Source of the DNA: Sedimentisphaerales bacterium
GTDB lineage: Bacteria > Planctomycetota > Phycisphaerae > Sedimentisphaerales > Anaerobacaceae
Length of the DNA stretch: 37,728 nucleotides
Assembly (NCBI GenBank): GCA_016931715.1
Contig: JAFGEF010000101.1
Coordinates: 1-37,728, forward strand
Direction: 5' to 3'
Part shown: positions 24,413 to 34,400 of the stretch, in pieces
Layout: each line of letters starts with the position of its first letter
Numbering within the stretch: the stretch's first letter is position 1
Position numbers and translations under genes: made by a program
The notes under the pieces: generated by a model
Database searches by the model: none
What the model was told of the DNA's origin: nothing
Seen by the model: only the letters and a program-made list of their open reading frames with translations

Positions 24413-24679
24413 TCAAACGGCTGTTTTTTCAGCGGGTTTATAATTACGCTTTAGCGGTTTCTGAATAAGACCCATTTTGATAACTTTGGTACAAACCTTG
24501 ATTCTGCAAACCTTGCCGTCAATAATTGCACGAATTTTCTGAATATTCGGCTTAAATTTCCTCTTGGAAATACCGGTAACCTTTTTTCCAACACCGCCAA
24601 GATGCTTGGCTTTACCTCGGCGGGATATGCTGTTGCCGGATATGGTTCGCTTGCCTGTAAAATAACATTCTCTTGACAT
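24413..24679 (-). CDS. rpmB: 50S ribosomal protein L28
   Basis: L28 is a small basic protein of the large ribosomal subunit. The 88-residue sequence has CYFTGKRTISGNSISRRGKAKH, then KVTGISKRKFKPNIQKIRA and KVCTKVIKMGLIQKP, which fit the family (usual length 60-95). The two N-terminal Cys of Zn-binding L28 forms are not both present (one at position 5). AGGAG (24688-24692) lies 8 nt before the ATG. It is transcribed alone on the minus strand and ends at a strong terminator. Confidence 0.96.
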   Translation of the reverse strand: MSRECYFTGKRTISGNSISRRGKAKHLGGVGKKVTGISKRKFKPNIQKIRAIIDGKVCRIKVCTKVIKMGLIQKPLKRNYKPAEKTAV

Positions 24680-25003
24680 ATATAAAACTCCTGTCTCGTT
24701 ACAAGATATACCTTAAATATCTATACCATTTTCTTTTTAAACAAGAAAATAGAATATATGTATTTTTAGGAAAAATGCAAGCTTAAAAACAGATTTTAAT
24801 GTAAAAAACCTTAATAAATGATGATTTTATGAACTTTTTTTACATTTTTGAGGGCAATATGATATAAAAAAAGTGATAAAAGCGGCTGATTATCATGAAT
24901 TTAACTCAAACTGACCGATTAGAATCGTCATAATCGCGAAAGCGGCTATCCATTGAAATAATGCAGGTGCAGGTTCCCTTTTTCACGGGAATTACAGACT
25001 GAG
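24680..25003. other. 324-bp AT-rich intergenic region between the histidine kinase and rpmB
   Basis: Both flanking genes read leftward, so this holds the 3' end of the kinase transcript and the rpmB promoter. I see no gene here. Visible structures are an 8-bp inverted repeat (ATTTTCTT/AAGAAAAT, 24728-24750) near the rpmB leader and a 10-bp AT-rich inverted repeat (ACTTTTTTTA at 24833-24842, TAAAAAAAGT at 24865-24874). A 5-bp TTCCC/GGGAA hairpin lies near 24980, close to the kinase stop. None is a clear terminator, and I could not pick a confident -35/-10 pair. Confidence 0.5.
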
Positions 25004-27706
25004 TTACTGAGGTTTGCCCGCTCCCTGTGTTTGAGCACAATGATTTTTTATATTTTGCAGGCAATCCGGCTGTGATAAAAATGACATTACTTTTTCAAAC
25101 TCCGGTTTAAGCTCTTTAAAAATATTAACAGCTTTTTCCAGCTCATCCCTGCTGCAGGCATCTTCAAGACTTGCGGCTATATCTGCCAGTCGTTTCACCG
25201 CGAGGTTTCTGCCTGCTCCCTTTATGGCATGAGAATGAAATTTCATTAACTTAATGTCGCTGGTTAATATCGCTTCTGAAAGCTTGTCGAAATGTTCCTG
25301 ATTATCCTTAAGATATGTCGGGAGTATTTCCTCAATCACAGACTCATCACCAAATCGGTCTATAAGCTGAGACCAGTTGATTAATTGTTCAGCGTCTAAA
25401 CAGGATTCCTGATGATTTTCTTCAAAAGATGATTCAGATAGCTCATTATCCTGAGACTGTACAATCTTTGCTTTCACGATTTCTGCCTGATCTGATGAAA
25501 TCAGATACCGGCGGATTTTTTCCACAAGTTCCTTACGGTCTATCGGCTTTGGCAAATAGCCATCACAACCAGTCTCGATGCATTTCTGCTCATCTTCCTT
25601 CATAGCATGAGCCGTAAGTGCAATTATTGGCGTTTTTATCCCTTCTTTTCTAAGCATGGTTACCGCTTCATAACCATCCATATTGGGCATCTGGATATCC
25701 ATAAATATCAGGTCAAATCTTTGTGAAAGCGCTTTCTGCACCGCTTCTTTTCCATCTGCAGCTATCGTTACTTCCAGACCCAGTCGATTGAGCAGTGATG
25801 TTACAAGCATCTGGTTGGTCTTTACGTCTTCAGCAACCAATATATGACCGACAAATTTAATCTGTTCACTTTCTTGGACAGGATATGTGTTGTTAATAAC
25901 ATCGCGTTCGCCCGTTAATTGCTGTTCTGTAATATCAATACCGGCTGGGATTACCAGAGAGAATATAGAGCCTTTGCCCACCTGGCTGGTTAAAGTTACT
26001 TCTCCGCCAAGAAGTTCTGCAAGCTGTTTTGTAATACTGAGTCCCAAACCCGTTCCTGTGTACTTGCGCGAATAGCTTTCATCAACCTGGGAAAACAATT
26101 TAAATAGCTTTTCCTGCTTCTCGGCAGGAATGCCTATACCGGTATCTTCGACATCAAAACGGATATGCTGCTTATTATTTTTGTATTTTAAAGAAACAAA
26201 CATATACACATATCCCGTGTCGGTGAATTTGATAGCGTTACTTAAAAGATTAATCAAACATTGCTGCAAACGAACAGAATCAGTAACAATATTTGCCGGC
26301 ATACCTTTGCCCTTATGAACCTCAAATCTTAAACCTTTTGCCAACGCTGCCGGACGCATCATCGATTCAACGGTACCCAACAGGCGTATTAATGAACAAC
26401 TGGATACTTCAATATCCATTTTACCGGCTTCTATCTTGGAAAAGTCTAAAATATCATTTATTACCTGCAGAAGGTGTTTGCTGCCTTCGTGAATCATATT
26501 GACGTATTCTCTTTGCTCTGTTGTAAGTTTCTCGTCATTCAAAATCTGACAGAAACCCATAATAGCGTTCATCGGAGTACGGATTTCATGGCTCATATTC
26601 GCCAAAAATTGACCTTTGGCGTTATTAGCAGATTCGGCTTGTTTCTTGGCAAAAACAAGAGATTCTTCCGCACGTTTTCGTTCGTCTAATTTATTTCGCA
26701 GCATCTCTATCAGCCTGCTAAATGACCTGGCCAGCCTGCCGATTTCGTCATATCTGTCTGTATAGAGTTCTGCATTAGAATTGCGGTTGAGGTCTATATC
26801 TGCATATTTTTCAGTTAGTCTATTAATCGGACTAACTACAATTATACGCAGAACAAACATAAGAGCAGCCAGAATAGCGGCAGAGCTTAATATCATAGCC
26901 GTCATAAAATAGCTGACTGTATTAAGACCACTATTATAAACAGCACGCTGCATTGTAACTTTTAAAGCGATATTTTTATCACCCTTAAGATTGGGAATGT
27001 TTAAATAACCCTCTATGACATCGTTATTTAAAATAAGTATCGAGGAAGTATTTAATTGTGTGGAAAGATTGCTTGCTATACTGATGTCAAGCTGCGTCTT
27101 TTGACTCAATATTTTCAGCACCCGCTCATCCAAATATCGACCCATAATCAGCGTACCGCAAATTGGCTTCTCCAGTTTGCCATTTGAAATCGGCTGAGCA
27201 GCTATCATAACAATCCGGTCAGACAGAATTACCAGGCCGCTCTGACTGTCTTCCGGTTCAGTCATAGTGAAAAGCGACTTGTTCTCAAAAATGTTATCAA
27301 TAACATCCTGATGAGGCTCTACGAATGCCTCCTCATCGAGGTCAATCCACTTAATATTGAATATCTTACCGGACTTATCCACATAAATCAGAAGATTAAG
27401 ATTAAGATTTAAAATGCAGTCCAACGTTAAATCCGTAGTCTCAAAATTTGGATCTTTGCCAAGAACAAAATCCCGTGAGTCATCCCATGGCGCCCAGTCC
27501 CCGCATAATTTGGCTAAATCTTCCAGTTCGCCTTTAATGCTGTTTTCTGCGCGTACAAGATTCCTCTGGGCTTGCTGCTCCTCAAGACTGGCAAAACCTT
27601 TCAATATTATTACCCTGGAAATATAGAGTATTGCCACAAGCACCAGCGCAATTGCACCGACTATGCTCAACAGTATTTTCTTGTTAAGTGATAAATCGAG
27701 TTTCAT
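25004..27706 (-). CDS. Hybrid sensor histidine kinase with CHASE4, HAMP, receiver and HPt domains
   Basis: The 900-residue membrane phosphorelay protein has a TM helix at ~10-34, then a periplasmic CHASE4-type sensor (35-~265; [14 protein letters not shown] is its hallmark). A second TM (~268-290) and a HAMP domain ([15 protein letters not shown]...[13 protein letters not shown]) follow. Next come HisKA with phospho-acceptor His373 ([10 protein letters not shown]) and HATPase_c ([30 protein letters not shown]). The receiver has Asp670 ([11 protein letters not shown]) and Lys near PKP. The HPt domain has His826 ([10 protein letters not shown]). All relay residues are intact, so the relay His-Asp-His is complete within one chain and its final partner must be encoded elsewhere. 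It has no adjacent response regulator. Confidence 0.93.
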   Translation of the reverse strand: MKLDLSLNKKILLSIVGAIALVLVAILYISRVIILKGFASLEEQQAQRNLVRAENSIKGELEDLAKLCGDWAPWDDSRDFVLGKDPNFETTDLTLDCILNLNLNLLIYVDKSGKIFNIKWIDLDEEAFVEPHQDVIDNIFENKSLFTMTEPEDSQSGLVILSDRIVMIAAQPISNGKLEKPICGTLIMGRYLDERVLKILSQKTQLDISIASNLSTQLNTSSILILNNDVIEGYLNIPNLKGDKNIALKVTMQRAVYNSGLNTVSYFMTAMILSSAAILAALMFVLRIIVVSPINRLTEKYADIDLNRNSNAELYTDRYDEIGRLARSFSRLIEMLRNKLDERKRAEESLVFAKKQAESANNAKGQFLANMSHEIRTPMNAIMGFCQILNDEKLTTEQREYVNMIHEGSKHLLQVINDILDFSKIEAGKMDIEVSSCSLIRLLGTVESMMRPAALAKGLRFEVHKGKGMPANIVTDSVRLQQCLINLLSNAIKFTDTGYVYMFVSLKYKNNKQHIRFDVEDTGIGIPAEKQEKLFKLFSQVDESYSRKYTGTGLGLSITKQLAELLGGEVTLTSQVGKGSIFSLVIPAGIDITEQQLTGERDVINNTYPVQESEQIKFVGHILVAEDVKTNQMLVTSLLNRLGLEVTIAADGKEAVQKALSQRFDLIFMDIQMPNMDGYEAVTMLRKEGIKTPIIALTAHAMKEDEQKCIETGCDGYLPKPIDRKELVEKIRRYLISSDQAEIVKAKIVQSQDNELSESSFEENHQESCLDAEQLINWSQLIDRFGDESVIEEILPTYLKDNQEHFDKLSEAILTSDIKLMKFHSHAIKGAGRNLAVKRLADIAASLEDACSRDELEKAVNIFKELKPEFEKVMSFLSQPDCLQNIKNHCAQTQGAGKPQ

Positions 27707-27846
27707 TTTTTTAACCTAACTTCACTGTCCACAGGATTTAATACAAACGACGTATTTCCCTAACTATCGGCTAAAATATTGATGCGGTTTAATAGTATAT
27801 GACGATAAATTCAGCATAATTTGAATATCTTAATGGCTATTTATCT

Positions 27847-27852
27847 AAGGAG
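27847..27852 (+). promoter_or_regulatory. Shine-Dalgarno that fixes the porin start
   Basis: AAGGAG lies 7 nt before the ATG at 27860, which begins a clean signal peptide. An earlier in-frame ATG-like start at 27821 would place this site inside the coding sequence. Confidence 0.75.
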
Positions 27853-27859
27853 ATGTAAA

Positions 27860-28645
27860 ATGAAAACCGCAACAATACTTGTTATAGGACTATTTTGCAC
27901 AGAAACTTTTGCATTTGCCCAAACCAGCCTGCTCCAGAATGAAGATGCCAAACTCGGAATTGAGTTTGACGCTGCATGGGTCAGCAAATATATATGGCGA
28001 GGACAGGATTTATATGACGACCATGCGGCATTTCAGCCAAGTCTTGACTTCGATTTATTCGGAACAGGATTCAGTGTTAATATCTGGCATTCAACCTCAT
28101 GCGGGAGCGGCTTCGTCTTAAGCGACGAACTTGATTACTCTGCAACTTACCAAAACAGCCTGTTTAATAATTCAAAATATAAAACTCAATACCAGCTAAC
28201 ATGGCTATATTATGATTACTTCCGCATGTCTTCCGATGAGGTCGATTCTCAGGAGCTTGATTTGAGTCTTTCCTGGCCTGATGTTTTTCCATTTGGTCTG
28301 ACTCCAAATTATACACTCAGCTATCTCTATGCAGCAAAAAGCTCAAGTCCAGCATCAAGTCTCGAAATGGAAGGCTATGCTCATACCCTGGGCTTTACTT
28401 ACGATTGTAATGCTCCTCAAACAGACCTGCCTCTTACATTCAGTTGGGATATCACTTATAACGATGGTCAGTGCGGAATGGATGTTGACCACGACTGGTC
28501 GCACATCACCTGGGGACTCTCAACCAGTCTCGACATCGGCCCGGGAAGTTTCACTCCCGCTGCTTATTATCAAACCTCAATGGACGATTCGATAAACAAT
28601 GAAGACGAACTCTGGCTCGCACTCTCATATACACTGAGCTTCTAA
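27860..28645 (+). CDS. TorF-family putative outer-membrane porin
   Basis: The 261-residue protein has a signal peptide (MKTATILVIGLFC...FAFAQ). It then has the Gcw_chp/TorF signature WVSKYIWRGQDLYDDHAAFQPSLDFDL, in which 'SxYxWRGxxxxxxxPxxQ' marks the first strand. Many alternating aromatic beta-strands follow, and it ends in a C-terminal Phe (LALSYTLSF), a typical outer-membrane insertion signal. It probably forms a small beta-barrel pore or uptake channel; the substrate is unknown. It is divergent from the hybrid kinase, which could control it, and precedes the carbamoyltransferase gene by 105 bp. Confidence 0.8.
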   Translation: MKTATILVIGLFCTETFAFAQTSLLQNEDAKLGIEFDAAWVSKYIWRGQDLYDDHAAFQPSLDFDLFGTGFSVNIWHSTSCGSGFVLSDELDYSATYQNSLFNNSKYKTQYQLTWLYYDYFRMSSDEVDSQELDLSLSWPDVFPFGLTPNYTLSYLYAAKSSSPASSLEMEGYAHTLGFTYDCNAPQTDLPLTFSWDITYNDGQCGMDVDHDWSHITWGLSTSLDIGPGSFTPAAYYQTSMDDSINNEDELWLALSYTLSF

Positions 28646-28750
28646 AAAGATAGTCGTTATAGCTTTTATGCAAAGCCGATATAGTTTATAATAGATCTGA
28701 AGCTTTATTATATTTGTATATAATCAGTATTCTTCCTCCATTGAGTTTTA

Positions 28751-30592
28751 ATGAGCATGAATATATTGGGTATATCGGCATATTATCATGACAGCGCAGC
28801 GGCGTTAATCCACGATGGGGAGATTATCTCCGCCGCTCAAGAGGAAAGATTCACACGAAAAAAACACGACAGCCGGTTTCCTTCAAATGCAATAGAATAC
28901 TGCCTTAACGCAGGTCAAATCAATCTCGAGCAGCTAAATTACATCGTATTTTATGAAAAACCTCTTGTGAAATTCGACAGGCTGCTTGAAACATATATCT
29001 CTTATGCTCCTTTAGGCTTCAGGCAATTCATGATGGGAATCCCGCTCTGGCTGCGCCAAAAACTTCACTTGCCCCGGGAAATAGACAAAGCGCTGCAAAA
29101 TAAATACAAAGGCCGGTATGTTTTCACAGAACATCATGAGTCTCACGCCGCCAGTGCATTTTTCCCAAGTCCGTTTGAAGAAGCTGCAATTCTCACCATG
29201 GATGGCGTAGGTGAATGGGCAACCGCGAGTTTCGGAACAGGTCACGGCAACAAAATCGATATAACTAACGTTCTGCATTTTCCTCACTCGCTCGGACTGC
29301 TTTATTCTGCCTTTACATATTTCACTGGTTTTCGAGTCAATTCAGGGGAATATAAACTGATGGGACTCGCTCCCTACGGAGAGCCAAAATATTACGACCT
29401 GATAATGGAAAAACTTATCGATCTCAAAGATGACGGCTCATTTCGCCTGAATATGTCATACTTTCCATATTGTCATAAAACGGTAATGACAGGAAAAAAA
29501 TTTGAAAAGCTATTCGGGGGTCCTCCTCGCAATGCAGAATCCCCTCTGACTCAGCGGGAAATGGATATGGCAGCGTCAATTCAGGCTGTAACCGAAGAAA
29601 TAATGCTTCGAATGGCAAAACACGTTCACAAGCAAACCGGAATGAGGAATCTTGTCCTTGCTGGCGGTGTTGCTTTGAACTGCGTCGGTAACGGCAGAAT
29701 TCTTCGCGAAAGCCCTTTCGAAAATATCTGGATACAGCCGGCGGCGGGTGACGCAGGGGGCGCTCTCGGAGCGGCTTTGTTCGTATGGTATCAACTTCTC
29801 GACAACAAACGAAATATCGACATTTTCGACCAGCAAAAAGGTTCTCTTCTCGGCCCGTCATACAGCAATGAACAAATCCGGGAGTTTCTCGATTCTGTTC
29901 ATGCAAGATACCAATTCTATCCAGACCAGGAGCAACTGATTGATAAAGTTGCGGATTTGATAAACAGGGAAAAGGTTATCGGCTGGTTCCAGGGAAAAAT
30001 GGAGTTCGGACCACGTGCATTAGGCAATAGAAGTATTATCGGTGACGCTCGAAGTGAAACTATGCAGTCGATAATGAACAGGAAAATAAAATTCCGTGAG
30101 TCCTTCAGGCCGTTTGCACCATGCGTGTTAAAAGAAGATACACAGGAATATTTCGATATGCCGGAAAGTCAGGAAAGCCCTTATATGCTCCTGGTTGCTC
30201 CTGTTAATAAGAACAAGCGTTTGCCTTTAAAAAATCAATTTGAGAATTTGAAAGGCCTCGATAAATTAAGAGTAAAACGCAGCTTAATTCCCGCTGTCAC
30301 ACATGTCGATTATTCCGCACGCATTCAGACAGTCGATTCCGAACGTAATCCGAAGTTCCATCGCCTGATAAAGCGGTTCAAGGAAATTTCATCCTGTCCG
30401 GTTATCATCAATACGAGTTTCAATATACGCGGCGAACCGATTGTTTGCACGCCTGAACACGCATATCGATGCTTCATGGTTACGAATATGGATGTGCTTG
30501 TTATGGAAGATATAGTCCTTTATAAAAACGAACAGCCGCAGGCAAAAGAACACGATGTGGACGAGTACAAAGCCCGGTTTCAACCGGATTAG
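28751..30592 (+). CDS. Carbamoyltransferase (NodU/CmcH/TobZ family)
   Basis: These enzymes transfer a carbamoyl group from carbamoyl phosphate, through carbamoyl-AMP, to a hydroxyl of a sugar or natural product. The 613-residue protein has the Kae1/YrdC-like fold of the family: NILGISAYYHDSAAALIHDG, then HHESHAASAFFPSPFEEAAIL, and LAGGVALNCVGNGRI (ATP site). The C-terminal domain holds WFQGKMEFGPRALGNRSI, then CPVIINTSFNIRGEPIV. Length fits. It heads a cassette with SxtJ-like and DUF5989 genes. A -10-like TATAAT lies at 28719-28724, 26 nt before the ATG, but the -35 is poor. The receiving substrate is unknown. Confidence 0.93.
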   Translation: MSMNILGISAYYHDSAAALIHDGEIISAAQEERFTRKKHDSRFPSNAIEYCLNAGQINLEQLNYIVFYEKPLVKFDRLLETYISYAPLGFRQFMMGIPLWLRQKLHLPREIDKALQNKYKGRYVFTEHHESHAASAFFPSPFEEAAILTMDGVGEWATASFGTGHGNKIDITNVLHFPHSLGLLYSAFTYFTGFRVNSGEYKLMGLAPYGEPKYYDLIMEKLIDLKDDGSFRLNMSYFPYCHKTVMTGKKFEKLFGGPPRNAESPLTQREMDMAASIQAVTEEIMLRMAKHVHKQTGMRNLVLAGGVALNCVGNGRILRESPFENIWIQPAAGDAGGALGAALFVWYQLLDNKRNIDIFDQQKGSLLGPSYSNEQIREFLDSVHARYQFYPDQEQLIDKVADLINREKVIGWFQGKMEFGPRALGNRSIIGDARSETMQSIMNRKIKFRESFRPFAPCVLKEDTQEYFDMPESQESPYMLLVAPVNKNKRLPLKNQFENLKGLDKLRVKRSLIPAVTHVDYSARIQTVDSERNPKFHRLIKRFKEISSCPVIINTSFNIRGEPIVCTPEHAYRCFMVTNMDVLVMEDIVLYKNEQPQAKEHDVDEYKARFQPD

Positions 30593-30614
30593 TTAAAAAC
30601 AACAGAGAATTATA

Positions 30615-31034
30615 ATGTCAATGATTGAAATCAACTGGAACCCGAAGAAAAAAGAGCTTCATAATTTTGGGATTATCGCTCTTATTACATCGGTTTTATT
30701 ATCGCTCTTATTATTTTTTCTTAAACATCCTGCTATACACTGGATCGTATTCATTATCAGTCTGGGCATTATAATCTTTCTGAACAGTTTAATCTCTGCC
30801 AGAGTAACAAGGATTATTTATCTTGGCATGATTTTTATAACATACCCAATCGGTTATGTGGTAAGTTATTCAGTTCTGGCGGCGTTTTATTTCCTTATAA
30901 TTACACCGGTCGGGCTTGTTTTCCGATTAGCAGGCAAAGACCATCTTCATAGAAATTTTGACCATGCCGCAAAAAGTTATTGGCTAAAGAGACAATCGCC
31001 TGATAAGCTTGACAGATATTTTCATCAATTTTGA
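30615..31034 (+). CDS. SxtJ-family membrane protein
   Basis: The 139-residue protein has three or four closely spaced membrane helices (IIALITSVLLSLLLFFLK, IHWIVFIISLGIIIFLNSL, and a long third region near YLGMIFITYPIGYVVSYSVL). A C-terminal cytosolic tail (LHRNFDHAAKSYWLKR) follows. It matches the SxtJ family, named from saxitoxin clusters and usually next to carbamoyltransferases. Its role is unknown; it may anchor or partner the carbamoyltransferase at the membrane. It starts 22 bp after the carbamoyltransferase stop and is followed by the DUF5989 gene after 17 bp. Confidence 0.85.
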   Translation: MSMIEINWNPKKKELHNFGIIALITSVLLSLLLFFLKHPAIHWIVFIISLGIIIFLNSLISARVTRIIYLGMIFITYPIGYVVSYSVLAAFYFLIITPVGLVFRLAGKDHLHRNFDHAAKSYWLKRQSPDKLDRYFHQF

Positions 31035-31051
31035 AAAGATGGAGAATATAA

Positions 31052-31258
31052 ATGGCTCCGGAAACAGAAAATAAGAACAATGAATTTGGAAAAATAGCAT
31101 CAGGAAAACGCCCTTCTATCGTCTCAGAGTTCTGGTATTTTCTCAAGCACAATAAGAAATGGTGGCTTCTGCCAATATTGATTATGCTCCTGTTGCTTGG
31201 TTTAATTGTTCTGCTGGGAAGTTCAGCTTTGGCACCGTTTATTTATCCTCTTTTCTAA
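31052..31258 (+). CDS. DUF5989-family single-span membrane protein
   Basis: The 68-residue protein has a polar N-terminus, then SEFWYFLKHNKKWWLLPILIMLL and a single hydrophobic helix ending in SSALAPFIYPLF. The FWxFLKxxKKWWLxPI motif is characteristic of DUF5989, a family that travels with carbamoyltransferase and SxtJ genes. Its function is unknown. It is the last gene of the plus-strand cassette, and its TAA overlaps the stop codon of the convergent SGNH-TPR gene (shared bases 31255-31258). No terminator separates the two. Confidence 0.88.
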   Translation: MAPETENKNNEFGKIASGKRPSIVSEFWYFLKHNKKWWLLPILIMLLLLGLIVLLGSSALAPFIYPLF

Positions 31259-33543
31259 TCCAATAAAGAATTGAGCTCATTGATTGCCATGGCGTAATTC
31301 GGATCTATCTTCAAAGCTTCTCGAAGCTCTTTTATAGCTTCATCTTTTTGATTCTGCGCTTTGAGCAAGATGCTAAAATTGTAATGCAAATTCAAATCGT
31401 CAGGAATAAATTTTAGTCCGGTCCGGTACGTTCTTACGGCTTCCCTGACCTTTCCCTGATCATACAACAGCAAAGCAAGATTATTGTATGCACCTGCTTG
31501 TGTCGGGTCGATGTGAACGGCTTTCTCATAGCTTTCAATAGCCTTATCATACATGTTCTTTAAATGATAAGCGAAACCCAGATTGAAATATACCAGGGCG
31601 GAGTAAGGGTATATTTTGATGGTTTTTAAATTATATTCAATGGCTGCATCAAGGTCTCCCATACGGCCGTAACAGAGAGCCAGTTTGCCGCAGGCATCGT
31701 AATTAGTCGGTCCATAATTCAACACTATTTCATACTGCCTGGCTGCGCCCGAAAATTTATCAAGGTCTTCCAGCATCAGGCCGTATTTATAATATAGCCA
31801 CGCATCCGTCGGCGATTGTTGAATCGCCCAGAGATATTGCTGCTCAAATTCATTCATCACATCCCTTGTAAGAGCAGCCTTGAAAACCTTTATCTGCTGC
31901 TCTTTTTGTTTAATATGCTCACTGTGATAAAGCTGGTTGGTGAACGGAGGCTGCATCAGAAATTCATTAATAACTTTCTCCTCAATTTTATGTCTTTCCC
32001 AATCGGTATAAGCTAAATATCGAGCCACTTCCTGCTCCGATGGGAAACGACTTTTTTGTTCGCCTTCAACTATGCTTCCGGCAGGTGAATTATTTCTTAT
32101 CCGTTCAGGTAAAATCTCCTGCATCTGCCGGAATAGCGTTTGAGCCAGAAGATAATTACCCTTAAAATTCAGGTGAACATGCTCGTAAAACAGCTCCTGT
32201 CCGGGGATTTGATGAGGACTGTTCTTTTCAAATACTTTACATGCATCTACAAAATATATACCATCACTGGCTTTATTGCCTGCAACGTCCTGAATGATTA
32301 TATTGATTTGATTGTCCGCACGAAAACGAAGTGTATCCAGTTCACGCGCCTGGACAAATTTGTCTTTGCTTTCTTCAAATTTGTCCGTTTCCCAGTAACA
32401 GCGTCCCAGGCGGAACTGAAGATCTGCATAATCAGGATCAATTTGAGCGACTTTCAAATATATATCAGATGCTGAAGCATAATTGGCATCGGTCTCAAAC
32501 TTGATCCCCTGTTGATAAAGATCATCCCATTTCTCTTTTTCGGTATTGGTCAAAGCGAGACTATGCTCAGAGGCAAATGGCGGGCTGTCCTTGAGATTAC
32601 TGCCGACAGTGCAGCAAATTAGCGGTATTTTGTTTTTCTCAGCGACATGGCAAATATCCTCGATGTTGTGTCTAAAATTATTATAAACAATTTCCATTTG
32701 AGGATCATCTTTCCTCACCTGTTTTCCCAAAAACATTTCCATACCATACCAGACTTTTGGTGAATCACGACCTATCGATCCTGTCAGGTTCGTTAAAAGC
32801 TGTCCCACCCTGGTTGATTTTAACGCTACCCCGAAGCGGATGAGCGAAAGATTGGCACTCATCGGCGTAAAGACAGTTCCAGCTCCATAAGGGCCGACCA
32901 CTTCGTTATTTCCCATGTACAAGATATACAAGTCCGGCTTGCAGCGAGCACAGTCTTTAGCAATTTCCAGAATCACGTGTGAGTTTATCGCGGGCATTGC
33001 TGCTGTAATTACCTCGAAATTCGTTTCCGGATATTGCCGTCTCAGCATGATGCGCAGCATGCGCCCGAATGAATACGCTCCATCCGGCGTGCCTGCAGCC
33101 GCTGATTCTCCCATTACAAAAATGCGATACGTCTGGTCAGATTTTTTTACTGGAAATACAAAAGAATCTGTCGTACGCGCAATCGCCGGATCAAAAAATC
33201 GCCAGGAATACTTTAAATTGTTGCAGTAACTGTCTATATTGTTTACTTTGCAGCGGATGGTCAAAGATGTCGGATAGCCATACCCGGCCAGACGCAGACC
33301 TGCTTCAATAAACATAAATAAAAAAGCAGGAATAACTGTAATTGCAAGAACACGAAATAACCAAAGTTTCCAGCCTGTGACAGGAATAGCGGGTGTTTCT
33401 TTTGCATCCTTTTTTCTATTCCTCCCGAGAAATCCGAAAAAACTTGTTTTATCTACCGATGACTTTATTCTTTCTGCTCTTCCTCTGGCTGACCTGCCTG
33501 TTTGCGATGAAAATTTTTTATTTCTGAGGTTTTTCGAACCCAT
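31255..33543 (-). CDS. Membrane-anchored SGNH-hydrolase-like protein with TPR repeats
   Basis: The 762-residue protein has a basic cytosolic N-terminus, a TM helix (~60-84), then an extracytoplasmic SGNH domain. Block I is IFVMGESAAAG (Ser147, GES in place of GDS). The middle carries LYILYMGNNE (block III) and the end FYEHVHLNFKGN with the putative catalytic His. Two TPR runs are present: one inserted within the SGNH domain (~340-400) and one at the C-terminus (~555-755) with five or more repeats such as YNNLALLLYDQGKVREAVRTY. SGNH proteins near SxtJ/DUF5989 genes are thought to act on acyl or carbamoyl groups of exported glycans. It is transcribed with the pseudouridine synthase (32 bp gap) and convergent with the cassette. 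Confidence 0.85.
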   Translation of the reverse strand: MGSKNLRNKKFSSQTGRSARGRAERIKSSVDKTSFFGFLGRNRKKDAKETPAIPVTGWKLWLFRVLAITVIPAFLFMFIEAGLRLAGYGYPTSLTIRCKVNNIDSYCNNLKYSWRFFDPAIARTTDSFVFPVKKSDQTYRIFVMGESAAAGTPDGAYSFGRMLRIMLRRQYPETNFEVITAAMPAINSHVILEIAKDCARCKPDLYILYMGNNEVVGPYGAGTVFTPMSANLSLIRFGVALKSTRVGQLLTNLTGSIGRDSPKVWYGMEMFLGKQVRKDDPQMEIVYNNFRHNIEDICHVAEKNKIPLICCTVGSNLKDSPPFASEHSLALTNTEKEKWDDLYQQGIKFETDANYASASDIYLKVAQIDPDYADLQFRLGRCYWETDKFEESKDKFVQARELDTLRFRADNQINIIIQDVAGNKASDGIYFVDACKVFEKNSPHQIPGQELFYEHVHLNFKGNYLLAQTLFRQMQEILPERIRNNSPAGSIVEGEQKSRFPSEQEVARYLAYTDWERHKIEEKVINEFLMQPPFTNQLYHSEHIKQKEQQIKVFKAALTRDVMNEFEQQYLWAIQQSPTDAWLYYKYGLMLEDLDKFSGAARQYEIVLNYGPTNYDACGKLALCYGRMGDLDAAIEYNLKTIKIYPYSALVYFNLGFAYHLKNMYDKAIESYEKAVHIDPTQAGAYNNLALLLYDQGKVREAVRTYRTGLKFIPDDLNLHYNFSILLKAQNQKDEAIKELREALKIDPNYAMAINELNSLLD

Positions 33544-33575
33544 TTATAAAATCTCTTTACTAAAATCTGTTTTAT

Positions 33576-34283
33576 TCATTTTTTCAGATAAGCGATTTCA
33601 GCAGCAGTCAGCTTCCTGAACTGGCCAATGCCAAGTCCCCTGTCGGTAATCCTGCCGATTTTCGTTCTCCTGAGAGATTTTACAGGCAGGCCTACACCCG
33701 CAAGTGTTCTGCGAACCTGGCGATTTAAGCCCTGCTTTATCGAAATTTCTATGATTGATTCCTGATGGCCGTGTCTGATGACTTTTACCGATGCCCTGCC
33801 TGTCTTGCCTTCAGCGAGCCATACCCCCTTTTTCAATTTTTCAACCTGTGCGGCTGAAATCTCTCCTTTTATTCCCGCGACATAAGTCTTGGATAACCCG
33901 AATTTCGGATGCGTCAGTTTGTTTGAAAGCTCACTGTCATTGGTCAGTATGATTATCCCTGTAGTCTCGGCGTCGAGCCTGCCAACGCAGAATATGCGTT
34001 TATCAATCGGGACAAGGTCTATCGCCTTTCTGCGTCCTTCCGGGTCACTGTTCGTGCAAATCACACCCTTGGGTTTATTCAGAAGAAAATATTCCTTCTG
34101 CTCGAAGTGAATCTTCCTGCCGTTGACTTTAATAACGTCCTTTTCCGGATCAGCAAAAGCAGGTAGCCTGTCCACAGTCTTATTATTCACTTCCACGGCG
34201 CCTTCCAGTATCAGCTCCTCGCATTTCCTGCGTGAGTCAATACCGGCTGCCGCTAATATCTTTTGTAATCTTTGTTCTGCCAT
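33576..34283 (-). CDS. rRNA pseudouridine synthase of the RluB/RsuA family
   Basis: This enzyme converts a uridine of rRNA to pseudouridine. The 235-residue protein has an N-terminal S4 RNA-binding domain (RLQKILAAAGIDSRRKCEELI...VEVNNKTV) and the RsuA/RluB catalytic core with GRLDAETTG. Asp104 is the catalytic residue. KTYVAGIKG and LNRQVRRTLAGVGLPV follow. RluB modifies 23S rRNA at U2605 and RsuA modifies 16S rRNA at U516; the sequence points to an RluB-like member, but the target is inferred. The ATG at 34283 has only a weak ribosome site. The SGNH-TPR gene follows 32 bp downstream. Confidence 0.93.
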   Translation of the reverse strand: MAEQRLQKILAAAGIDSRRKCEELILEGAVEVNNKTVDRLPAFADPEKDVIKVNGRKIHFEQKEYFLLNKPKGVICTNSDPEGRRKAIDLVPIDKRIFCVGRLDAETTGIIILTNDSELSNKLTHPKFGLSKTYVAGIKGEISAAQVEKLKKGVWLAEGKTGRASVKVIRHGHQESIIEISIKQGLNRQVRRTLAGVGLPVKSLRRTKIGRITDRGLGIGQFRKLTAAEIAYLKK

Positions 34284-34400
34284 AACTTGTTATAATAACG
34301 CATAACACCCAAAATACAATTCCAATCTCAAAAAGCAGCATATATTATTATGGTATAAACTGTTACTTTTCACAATAATTCATAACGGTACAACAATTAT

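Noticed and set aside
24833..24874. 10-bp AT-rich inverted repeat ACTTTTTTTA/TAAAAAAAGT as a terminator or operator
   Set aside because: It is almost wholly A/T with a 22-nt loop, so chance in AT-rich DNA is likely; kept only as a note in the region entry.
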